Of a DNA stretch of 45,742 nt, positions 35,272-44,836 are shown one piece after another. Each line of letters opens with the position of its first letter. Position 1 is the stretch's first letter. Origin of the DNA: Gemmatimonadota bacterium. GTDB taxonomy: Bacteria > Gemmatimonadota > Gemmatimonadetes > Longimicrobiales > Gaopeijiaceae. The stretch covers positions 1 to 45,742 of the forward strand of contig JACQVF010000052.1 of assembly GCA_016209885.1 (NCBI GenBank). Direction: 5' to 3'. The notes beneath the pieces were generated by a model. It searched no databases. It saw only the letters and a program-made list of their open reading frames with translations, and was not told the origin of the DNA. A program made the translations under genes and the position numbers.

Positions 35272-35521
35272 CTCCCGCCAGGGTGGCGAGCGAGCGGGAC
35301 GTGCACACTCGGCCGGCGCCGGCTAGCTTGTCCGAAGCAAGGGCACGGCGCTCACGGCTGCTGCGAAGACAAGACAGCATGGGGGTCCGGGGCACCGGGA
35401 GCGAGAAAGGGCCTGCCGCGAGGCTATCGCCAGAGGGCGCGGCGGACGGAACCATGCGTTCCTGACGCATCGATTGATAGAACCCGGCACCTCCAGCGGA
35501 TGCTGACACCCGGAGTTGGCC

Positions 35522-36097
35522 ATGCTGCTGGTTATCGACAACTACGATTCGTTCACCTTCAACCTGGTGCAGTTTCTGGGCGAGCTGGGAGCCGACCCGG
35601 TGGTCGTCCGCAACGACGAGCTGAGCGTCGACGCGGTCGAGCGGCTTGCGCCCGAGCGCATCGTGATTTCTCCGGGTCCGTGCACGCCTGCGGAGGCAGG
35701 GATCAGCGTCGAGGTGATCCGGCGGCTCGGCCCGCGTGAGCCCATTCTGGGCGTTTGTCTGGGGCATCAGGCGATCGGCGAGGCGTACGGCGGCCGCACG
35801 ATCCGGGCGCGGCGGGTGATGCATGGCAAGACGTCGCGGGTCCGGCACACGGGAGAGGGGATCTTCGCGGGGGTCCCTTCGCCCTTCGTTGCGACCCGTT
35901 ACCATTCGCTGGTGACCGACCCGGAGGTGCTTCCGCCGCAGCTCGAGGTGATCGCCCGCACGGACGAGTCGGGCTTCGAAGACGAGATTCAGGGCATGCG
36001 GCACCGGGAGCATCCGGTCTGGGGCGTCCAGTTCCACCCCGAGTCCCTCTTCTCCGAGCACGGAAGGACGCTGCTCGCGAACTTCCTGAAGCTCTAG
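35522..36097 (+). CDS. Anthranilate/aminodeoxychorismate synthase glutaminase subunit
   Basis: Class I glutamine amidotransferase of the TrpG/PabA family (191 residues). It supplies ammonia to TrpE or PabB for tryptophan or folate synthesis. The start MLLVIDNYDSFTFNLVQ is the family signature. The triad is Cys79 (GVCLGHQAIG), His172 and Glu174 (VQFHPES), with ISPGPCTP forming the oxyanion region. An in-frame TTG at 35516 would add two residues. No trpE or pabB partner is in the window, so TrpG and PabA cannot be told apart; it may serve both. Confidence 0.92.
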   Translation: MLLVIDNYDSFTFNLVQFLGELGADPVVVRNDELSVDAVERLAPERIVISPGPCTPAEAGISVEVIRRLGPREPILGVCLGHQAIGEAYGGRTIRARRVMHGKTSRVRHTGEGIFAGVPSPFVATRYHSLVTDPEVLPPQLEVIARTDESGFEDEIQGMRHREHPVWGVQFHPESLFSEHGRTLLANFLKL

Positions 36098-36103
36098 CAG
36101 GTC

Positions 36104-36144
36104 GCTGAAGAGCCTAAGCGCCTCCGCGTCAGGAGCGCCTCAGC
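36104..36144 (+). terminator. Imperfect hairpin after the glutaminase gene
   Basis: GCTGA (36104-36108) pairs with TCAGC (36140-36144), and an inner GCGC-C-TCC (36118-36125) pairs with GGAGCGC (36132-36138). It starts seven bases after the stop codon. There is no U-run, so termination is only a possibility. The rest of the gap to kdsB shows further GC-rich dyads (around 36163-36197) but no gene. Confidence 0.3.
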
Positions 36145-36320
36145 ACGGGACGGGGTGCGGCGGCAGAGCGAGCGCCTTTCGGGTATGCGCTCCCGCTCCC
36201 CAGGGGCGGCACCCGCCGTGCGTCCGTGCCGTCGCCTTGCTTCCACTCCCCCGGCGCCGCTACGTTGAATTGCGTGAGAATCGCAAGTGATCCACTGCAC
36301 CGGGGACGGGCCGCGGGCCT

Positions 36321-38776
<2,456 letters not shown>

Positions 38777-38783
38777 GGTTCGA

Positions 38784-39584
38784 GTGTTCGAGTACTTCAC
38801 GCTGATCGCGGGTCCCTGCGTCCTCGAGGGCGACGCGCTGAACCTGCGGGTGGCGGAGGCGCTCGCACGGCTTCAGGAGGAACTCGGGCTTCCTGTGGTG
38901 TTCAAGGCGTCGTTCGACAAGGCGAACCGGGCAGATCTGCGTAGGCCGCGGGGGCCGGGCCTCGAGGCGGGGCTGGACCTGTTGGCCCGCGTGCGGAGCG
39001 CCTCGGGGCTCCGTGTGCTCACGGATATCCACGAGCCGGCGCAGGCGGAAGTCGCCGCCGCGGTCGTGGACGTGCTCCAGATCCCGGCGTTCCTCTGCCG
39101 GCAGACGGACCTCGTGGTCGCGGCGGGCGCGACGAAAAAGCCGGTTAACCTGAAGAAGGGCCAGTGGATGGCGCCGGAGCACATGGCGGGTGCGGTGGAG
39201 AAGGCGCGCACCGGCGGCGCGTCCGAGGTGGCCATCACCGAGCGGGGCACCTTCTTCGGCTATGGGGACCTGGTGGTGGACATGCGGTCGTTCGCGCGTA
39301 TCCGGGCGACCTGCGGTGTTCCGGCGATCTTCGACGGCAGCCACTCGGTGCAGCGTCCGGGGCGTCACGGCGGCGCCAGCGGCGGCGACCGCCAGTTTAT
39401 CCGTTCGCTCGCGCTCGCGGCGGTCGCCGCTGGCTGCGACGGGCTCTTCCTGGAGGTCCACCCGGACCCCGCAGGTGCGCCCTCGGACGCGCAGAGCATG
39501 CTCCCGCTGGCGGAGCTCCAGGCGCTCATCGAGGACGTGCTCGCCGTGCGAGGTTCCCTCGAGCGCATCCCTGCCCGCGCGTAA
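38784..39584 (+). CDS. kdsA: 3-deoxy-8-phosphooctulonate synthase
   Basis: Condenses phosphoenolpyruvate with arabinose 5-phosphate to Kdo 8-phosphate. It begins FTLIAGPCVLEGD. The Cys12 in AGPC marks the metal-dependent class of KdsA, whereas the E. coli type has Asn here. KASFDKANR, TDIHEPAQ, KKPVNLKKGQW, FDGSHSVQRPG and LEVHPDP complete the active site. The start is GTG at 38784, seven bases after the pyrG stop. Length is 266. Confidence 0.95.
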   Translation: MFEYFTLIAGPCVLEGDALNLRVAEALARLQEELGLPVVFKASFDKANRADLRRPRGPGLEAGLDLLARVRSASGLRVLTDIHEPAQAEVAAAVVDVLQIPAFLCRQTDLVVAAGATKKPVNLKKGQWMAPEHMAGAVEKARTGGASEVAITERGTFFGYGDLVVDMRSFARIRATCGVPAIFDGSHSVQRPGRHGGASGGDRQFIRSLALAAVAAGCDGLFLEVHPDPAGAPSDAQSMLPLAELQALIEDVLAVRGSLERIPARA

Positions 39585-39608
39585 CCCGTTCGTACCAGGC
39601 GCAACTCC

Positions 39609-40166
39609 ATGCCTACGGCGATCCCTGCGGAAGTGGCGCGCCGCGTGAAGCTGGTCATCCTCGACGTGGATGGCGTGCTCACGGACGGGGCGATCTACCT
39701 GGGCCGCTCCCCGTCGGGCGAGGGGGTGGAGCTCAAGCGCTTCGACATCACGGACGGCTTGGGAATCAAGATGCTCGAGTGGTCGGGGATTCACGTGGCG
39801 ATCGTGAGCGGCCGCGAGTCGGGTGCCACGACGCTGAGGGCCCGGGAGCTGGGGATCGAGGACTGCTACCAGGATGCGTCGGCCCACAAGCTGCCCCTGG
39901 TTACGATGCTCATGGAGCGTAGGGGTGCGAGCTGGTCGGAGGTGGCCTACCTGGCCGACGATCTGGCGGATCTCCCGGTCCTGCGGCGGGTAGGTCTCCC
40001 GGTGGCGGTGGCCAACGCCGTGCCCGAAGTGCGCGCCCGAGCCACATGGACGACGACGCAGCCGGGCGGCCAGGGCGCCGTCCGCGAGTTCGCCGAAACG
40101 CTGCTGCGGGCGCGGGGCGAGTGGGAACGACTCGTGCAGGAGTACTGCGATGCGCGGGACCACTGA
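39609..40166 (+). CDS. kdsC: 3-deoxy-manno-octulosonate-8-phosphate phosphatase
   Basis: HAD-family phosphatase that removes the phosphate from Kdo 8-phosphate. The nucleophile motif is VILDVDGVLTDG (Asp19 and Asp21), with FDITDGLGIKML, IVSGRES and the metal loop LADDLADLPVL, which usually reads GDDxxDLP. It is small (185 residues) and without a cap domain, as expected of KdsC, which works as a tetramer. Its last 17 bases overlap the next gene. Confidence 0.93.
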   Translation: MPTAIPAEVARRVKLVILDVDGVLTDGAIYLGRSPSGEGVELKRFDITDGLGIKMLEWSGIHVAIVSGRESGATTLRARELGIEDCYQDASAHKLPLVTMLMERRGASWSEVAYLADDLADLPVLRRVGLPVAVANAVPEVRARATWTTTQPGGQGAVREFAETLLRARGEWERLVQEYCDARDH

Positions 40167-41166
40167 GGTGGAGGGCCGGCCGGCCGCGGACCTCGATCGC
40201 GAGGCGGACGAGCGGCTGCTCCGGCAGGCGCGGTCCGTGATTCGCACGGCGGCCGAGGCCGTGGCGGCCCTCGAGGGCCGGATCGGCAGCACGTTTCTGG
40301 ACGCCGTCCGCCTGATCGGCGAGTCCCGCGGCCGCGTCATCGTGAGCGGGATCGGCAAGAGCGGGATCATCGGGCGTAAGATCGCAGCGACGCTGACCTC
40401 CACGGGCACGCCGGCCACGTTCCTGCACCCCGTCGAGGGTCTTCACGGCGACCTGGGCATCGTAAGCCGCGATGACGTGGCGATCGTCGTGTCGAAGAGC
40501 GGAGGCGCCTCCGAGCTCCAGGGGCTCATCGAGTACCTGACCCGCCTCGGGGTCGCGATCATCGCCCTCGCGGGACGGACGGATTCGCCGCTGGCGCGCG
40601 CCGCCGCCGTGGTGCTCGATTGCTCCGTCGGGGAGGAGGCGTGCCCGTTCGACCTGGCACCCACAAGCTCCAGCGCCGCCGCCTTGGCCATGGGCGATGC
40701 CCTCGCCGTGGCGCTCCTCGTGAAGAAAGGCTTCCAGCGGGAAGACTTCGCGCGCATCCACCCGGGCGGCGCGCTCGGGCGCAAGCTCTCGCTCCGCGTT
40801 CGGGACGTGATGATCACAGAGGACTATCCGTGGCTCGGCGCCGAGGCGGTCATGCGCGACTGCATCGTGCTCCTGGCCGAGAAGCGGGGAACGGTGCCCA
40901 TCGTGAACGGCGACCGCAGGGTCATCGGCGTCGTGACGGCCGGAGACCTCACGCGCCTCATGGAGCGGGCGGACAACTTCCTTGCCGTGCCTGTGGCCCA
41001 GGTCATGAACCGCACTCCGAAGCTGTGCCGGCCCGACGAGCTGGGATCCTCTGTCGTCTATCGCATGGAGAAGTTCGGGATCATGGCGATGCCGGTAGTC
41101 GACGAGGAGCAGCGCCTCAGGGGGATCGTTCACCTTCACGATCTCATGCGTGCGGGAGCCGTGTGA
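40150..41166 (+). CDS. kdsD: Arabinose-5-phosphate isomerase (KpsF/GutQ family)
   Basis: Converts ribulose 5-phosphate to arabinose 5-phosphate, the Kdo precursor. The SIS sugar-isomerase domain covers about 45-190 (VIVSGIGKSGIIGRKIAATL, FLHPVEGLHGDLG, SKSGGASEL, APTSSSAAALAMGDALA). Two CBS domains follow at about 215-335 (VRDVMI, VAQVMNRTP). The ATG at 40150 has AGGAG seven bases upstream and overlaps kdsC. A GTG at 40168, just after the kdsC stop, is the alternative start. It completes the Kdo route together with kdsA, kdsC and kdsB. Confidence 0.95.
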   Translation: MRGTTEVEGRPAADLDREADERLLRQARSVIRTAAEAVAALEGRIGSTFLDAVRLIGESRGRVIVSGIGKSGIIGRKIAATLTSTGTPATFLHPVEGLHGDLGIVSRDDVAIVVSKSGGASELQGLIEYLTRLGVAIIALAGRTDSPLARAAAVVLDCSVGEEACPFDLAPTSSSAAALAMGDALAVALLVKKGFQREDFARIHPGGALGRKLSLRVRDVMITEDYPWLGAEAVMRDCIVLLAEKRGTVPIVNGDRRVIGVVTAGDLTRLMERADNFLAVPVAQVMNRTPKLCRPDELGSSVVYRMEKFGIMAMPVVDEEQRLRGIVHLHDLMRAGAV

Positions 41167-41237
41167 CTCATTCGCGATTGGATCCGTGATCCGTGATCAG
41201 CGATTCGGCGACCGGGCCATGGTGGTCGAAGGGGAGA

Positions 41238-41253
41238 GGGTTACAGGGTTAGA
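41238..41253. repeat. 8-bp repeat GGGTTA(C/G)A upstream of lptC
   Basis: GGGTTACA and GGGTTAGA lie in tandem 17 bases before the lptC ATG. The same gap has GATCCGT twice and GATCAGC. They resemble the GGTTAG units after fabF. Confidence 0.6.
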
Positions 41254-41269
41254 AGGACAGTGATTAGCG

Positions 41270-41917
41270 ATGACGATACGCGGTTGGCGGGTTGCGATAC
41301 AGGCATCGCGTCGAGCCGAGAGCGGCGCTCGCGCGGGGCCGGACGGCCGGCAGGATCCGTCGGCGAAGAACAAACCTCGGCGGTCGTGCGTGGCGATCGC
41401 GCTTCTGAGCCTGGTCCTGGCCGGCGCCGGTTGCCGGGACGAAGGGAATTCCCCGGTGGCGTCCGCCGAGCTCGTAAACATGCCCGCCGATCAGGTGATC
41501 TACAACCTGAATCACTTCATGACGGCGGACGGCATTCGCAAGGCGCACCTCCGGGCTGACACGGCCTACTTCCACGAGGACTCGGCCACGATGCGCATGC
41601 GGACCGTGCACATGACGGTCCACGACGAACAGGGGAGGGAACAGGCTGTGGTGACGGCGGAAGGGGGATGGCTCGACAGCCGTAGCGAGCTCATGATGGC
41701 CTGGGGGAACGTGGTGGTCGTGGCCCAGGACCAGGGGAAACGGATCGAGACCCAGGAGCTGCATTTCGATCCCCGAGGCGACCGGATCTGGAGCACGGTG
41801 CCCACGGTGCTGCGGGAGAGCGGGCGGACGATCCGGGGATCTGGCTTCGAGTCGGACGGACAGCTCCGCAACGTTCGCGTCACGGACGCCCGCAGCGAGG
41901 GGGTGATGCGATTCTGA
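41270..41917 (+). CDS. lptC: LPS export periplasmic protein LptC, lipoprotein form
   Basis: Component of the LPS transport bridge, linking the LptBFG ABC complex to LptA. Residues from about 65 on match the LptC/YrbK beta-jellyroll (DQVIYNLNHFMTADGIRKAH, DSATMRMRTVHMTVHDEQG). E. coli LptC has a membrane anchor. Here a hydrophobic stretch ends in LVLAGAGC, so Cys55 is a likely lipidation site. About 40 polar residues precede the signal, which is long; no better in-frame start is seen. It is followed without a gap by the lptA-like gene, and the two appear translationally coupled. Confidence 0.82.
   Translation: MTIRGWRVAIQASRRAESGARAGPDGRQDPSAKNKPRRSCVAIALLSLVLAGAGCRDEGNSPVASAELVNMPADQVIYNLNHFMTADGIRKAHLRADTAYFHEDSATMRMRTVHMTVHDEQGREQAVVTAEGGWLDSRSELMMAWGNVVVVAQDQGKRIETQELHFDPRGDRIWSTVPTVLRESGRTIRGSGFESDGQLRNVRVTDARSEGVMRF
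41898..41903 (+). promoter_or_regulatory. Ribosome-binding site that points to a non-canonical lptA start
   Basis: AGGGGG inside the end of lptC lies seven bases before ATT 41911 and ten before CTG 41914. Both are in frame with lptA, directly ahead of its signal peptide, and no ATG, GTG or TTG exists there in that frame. Confidence 0.55.
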
Positions 41918-43608
41918 GGCGGCCGGTCGCGCCGTTCCTGAGTGCTTTATGGGCGGTTCTCGTCGTGCCCGCCGCGCTGGCGGCACAGGAGGAGTGTGAG
42001 CTCTTGCGGTCGCGGTGGGTCCAGTCCCTTGCCGTGGGCGGCGGCCATTCCATCCTGTTCTTCAGCGGCCCGGTGAGCTTCCGGTGTCGGGGCGGCATCG
42101 TGCTCCGCGCGGACAGCGCCGAGCATTTCCAGGCGCAGAACGAAACACACATGCTCGGGCACGTGAGCTTTGCGGACTCCATCAAGACATTCACGGCAGA
42201 TCGCGCGAACTACCTGCGCAGCGAACAGCGGATCGTGGCCTGGGGGACGGTCGAGGTGCAGGATAAGAGGGACGGCTCGGTCATCACCGGAGACACGCTG
42301 CGGTACCTGAGGCCGACGGCATCGCGCGGGGAAGAGCAGATGGTTGTCACGGGGCGGCGTCCTCGCGCGATCCTCTACCTGCGCGGCGACACGGCGCGCA
42401 CGGCCGACTCCGCCCAGGCGATCGCGGTCCCGGAGCCGACGGAACCGACAGCGGCTGCGCCGGACACGGCGAAACGCCCCTACGACGTCGAGGCCGACCG
42501 TCTGGTGCTGTCGGGCAACCGCTACTTCGAGGCGACGGGCCGCGTGCAGATCACGCGCGACGGCCTCAAAGCGTTCGCGGAATCGGCGGAGTATGATCGT
42601 GCACCCGAGCGCCTCATGCTTGCGCAGGCGGCGCGGATCGAGGGCGAGGACTACGAGCTGTTCGGTGAGACGATCACCCTGTACCTGCCGGGCGGCGACG
42701 TGCGCGACATCATCGCTACTGAGGACGCGCTCCTCCTGGGCGAGCGCCTCCGCCTCGCCGCACCGCGCATCCGGATCGAGCTGGCGGAGAGCGAGCTGCG
42801 GCGCGTGTACGCGCTCGCGGCGCTCAAAGCTGCTGGGGAGGCGGCACCGGCCGCCGCGGTCGAGCGCCCGCCCGGCGCCAACACGACGGTATCGGCGGGC
42901 CCCGAGCGTGCCGAGGCGGTGGCAGAGGACTTCTTGCTGCGCGCGGATTCCGTCGAGGTCGTGGCGCCCGCGCAGCGGATCGAGGAGGTGATCGCCGTCG
43001 GAGGGGCGCACGGCGAGGCGTTGAAGTCGGACACGGTGCTGGGGCCGGAGGCGCCGATCCTCATTCGCCGCGACTGGATCGAGGGGGATACGATCCGGGC
43101 CTACTTCACCCGGGCCGACTCGGGGAGCACGACGGCGGCGCCGGACTCCGCCGCGCTGCCGTTGGTGGCGCCGGAACGAAGCGCAAGCCTGCCGGCCCCC
43201 GAGGCTGGGCGCACGGTCGCGGATGCGGCGAACGACACGACGGGGACCCGGGTCCGCATCGAGCGCATGATCGCCCGTGGCCACGCCCGCTCCGTGTACC
43301 GCATCGCCTCGACGGACACCGCTCAGGGCGCCCGCCGCGTCTCCGTTCACTATGTTACGGGCAACGAGATCACGATCACCATGGACGACCGCGGAGAGGT
43401 GCGGTCGGTGAGCGTCCGCGGGCCCACGCGCGGCGTGCATCTGGAGCCCGTGCCGGCGCAGGCGAGCCGCCCCGCAATGAGCGGAGGCGCGGCCGAAGTC
43501 GGCGCTGGGCCCGCGTCAGAGGTGCCGCACCACGATAGGGATTCGCCGCGCCGCCCCGTACGAGGCGCGGCGGGCGCCGCAAGGGCCGGAAGGGAAGTGC
43601 AACCGTGA
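41914..43608 (+). CDS. lptA: LptA/OstA-like LPS transport protein, non-canonical start
   Basis: Periplasmic OstA/LptA-like protein with at least two beta-jellyroll regions, about residues 30-140 (FSGPVSFRCRGGIVLRADSA, ADRANYLRSEQRIVAWGTV) and 180-290 (YDVEADRLVLSGNRYFEATG). An Ala/Pro-rich linker and a third jellyroll-like part follow. The first ordinary start, GTG 41965, falls inside the signal peptide. Starting at CTG 41914 (or ATT 41911) gives a proper one (LRRPVAPFLSALWAVLVVP, cleavage at ALA-AQ). At 564 residues it is far longer than E. coli LptA (185) and may span part of the periplasm. The last 50 residues are disordered and basic. Confidence 0.78.
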   Translation: MRRPVAPFLSALWAVLVVPAALAAQEECELLRSRWVQSLAVGGGHSILFFSGPVSFRCRGGIVLRADSAEHFQAQNETHMLGHVSFADSIKTFTADRANYLRSEQRIVAWGTVEVQDKRDGSVITGDTLRYLRPTASRGEEQMVVTGRRPRAILYLRGDTARTADSAQAIAVPEPTEPTAAAPDTAKRPYDVEADRLVLSGNRYFEATGRVQITRDGLKAFAESAEYDRAPERLMLAQAARIEGEDYELFGETITLYLPGGDVRDIIATEDALLLGERLRLAAPRIRIELAESELRRVYALAALKAAGEAAPAAAVERPPGANTTVSAGPERAEAVAEDFLLRADSVEVVAPAQRIEEVIAVGGAHGEALKSDTVLGPEAPILIRRDWIEGDTIRAYFTRADSGSTTAAPDSAALPLVAPERSASLPAPEAGRTVADAANDTTGTRVRIERMIARGHARSVYRIASTDTAQGARRVSVHYVTGNEITITMDDRGEVRSVSVRGPTRGVHLEPVPAQASRPAMSGGAAEVGAGPASEVPHHDRDSPRRPVRGAAGAARAGREVQP

Positions 43609-43621
43609 CGGAAGTGAAGCC

Positions 43622-44833
43622 ATGACGGCGGTGCCGGATCTCCTGGACTACCTGGGACGCCTGGAGCCCCACGATGCGTCCGTGGCCGTGGCGGTTTGCG
43701 AGCTACTCCACCGGGCCGACGAGTCGGGACGCGCGGAGCGCGGCGAATGGCTCGCGTCCGTGCGGGATGCCCACCTCCGCCTGGTCGAGCGGTATCGCGA
43801 CGGGGGGAAGGCCCCGGGGATGGCCGATCTGCCCGCCGAACAGCTCGGGCGCTACCTCGAGGAGCACGTGGTCGCACGTCTGGAAGCCGCGGCGATTGCC
43901 CGCCGCCAGCCGCCGGACGAGAGCTGGGAGTTCTTCGGTTTCGAGCCCGCCGTATGGAGCACCGTGGCCGCCAACCGGCTGGCCGTCGCCGAGCGGGTGG
44001 ACGGGATCGTACGTGCACTCATGGTCCGGGAGCTGCCGGAGCCCAGACTGGCCCCTGCACCGGTGGGCGGCGAAAGCCGCCTGAGGGCCGAGGGGCTCAC
44101 CAAGATCTATCGCCGGCGCAAGGTGGTGAACGAGGTGAACCTTGGGGTCCGCCAGGGCGAGATCGTCGGGCTCCTCGGTCCGAACGGCGCGGGCAAGACG
44201 ACAACCTTCTACATGATCGTGGGGCTCATCTCGCCGAATGAGGGGTGCGTATATCTGGACGGCCGGGAACTCGCCGGTGTGCCCATGTATGAGCGCTCCC
44301 GCCTGGGGATCGGATACCTGGCCCAGGAGCCGTCGGTCTTCCGCAAGCTTACGGTCGAGGAGAACGTCCTGGCGATCCTCGAGACGCTCAACCTGCCGCG
44401 CAGGGAGCGCGTGCGGCGACTGGACGAACTCCTGAACGAGCTGTCCATCACGCACCTGCGCAAGCACGTCGCATACTCTCTCTCGGGCGGCGAACGCCGG
44501 CGTCTGGAGATCACGCGCGCCCTCGTGCGCAGCCCGAAGTTCATGCTGCTGGACGAGCCGTTCGCGGGGATCGATCCCATCGCGGTCAACGACATCCAGC
44601 AGATCGTGGCGCGCCTGCGCCACCGCGGCATCGGTGTGGTCATCACGGACCACAACGTCGAGCAGACCCTCGACATTGTGGACCGTGCCTACATCATGTA
44701 CGAGGGGCGTATTCGCATCAGCGGCACGGTGTCGGAGCTGGTGTGGAACGAGGAAGTCGCCGAGATTTATCTAGGGCCGACACTGACCCAAAGGATGCGA
44801 CAGCGATACCCACGACCGAACGGGAAGCAGTAA
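43622..44833 (+). CDS. lptB: LPS export ATPase LptB with an extra N-terminal domain
   Basis: The ABC domain (about 152-395) is clearly LptB: Walker A GPNGAGKT (186-193), YLAQEPSVFRKLTVEENV, signature LSGGERRRLEI, Walker B FMLLDEPFAGIDP and ITDHNVEQTL. It powers extraction of LPS from the inner membrane. LptB is normally about 240 residues. Here some 150 helical, charged residues come first, with conserved-looking patches (GEWLASVRDAHLRLVERYRD, SWEFFGFEPAVWSTVAANR). I do not recognise that domain. The ATG at 43622 has GGAAG upstream. An internal ATG at codon 134 would give a normal-length protein. Confidence 0.9.
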   Translation: MTAVPDLLDYLGRLEPHDASVAVAVCELLHRADESGRAERGEWLASVRDAHLRLVERYRDGGKAPGMADLPAEQLGRYLEEHVVARLEAAAIARRQPPDESWEFFGFEPAVWSTVAANRLAVAERVDGIVRALMVRELPEPRLAPAPVGGESRLRAEGLTKIYRRRKVVNEVNLGVRQGEIVGLLGPNGAGKTTTFYMIVGLISPNEGCVYLDGRELAGVPMYERSRLGIGYLAQEPSVFRKLTVEENVLAILETLNLPRRERVRRLDELLNELSITHLRKHVAYSLSGGERRRLEITRALVRSPKFMLLDEPFAGIDPIAVNDIQQIVARLRHRGIGVVITDHNVEQTLDIVDRAYIMYEGRIRISGTVSELVWNEEVAEIYLGPTLTQRMRQRYPRPNGKQ

Positions 44834-44836
44834 GCG

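Noticed and set aside
35090..36061. 323-codon minus-strand frame covering the glutaminase gene and the vapB start
   Set aside because: Only the last 48 codons, after the GTG at 35236, look like a protein family. The rest is antisense to a well-supported gene.
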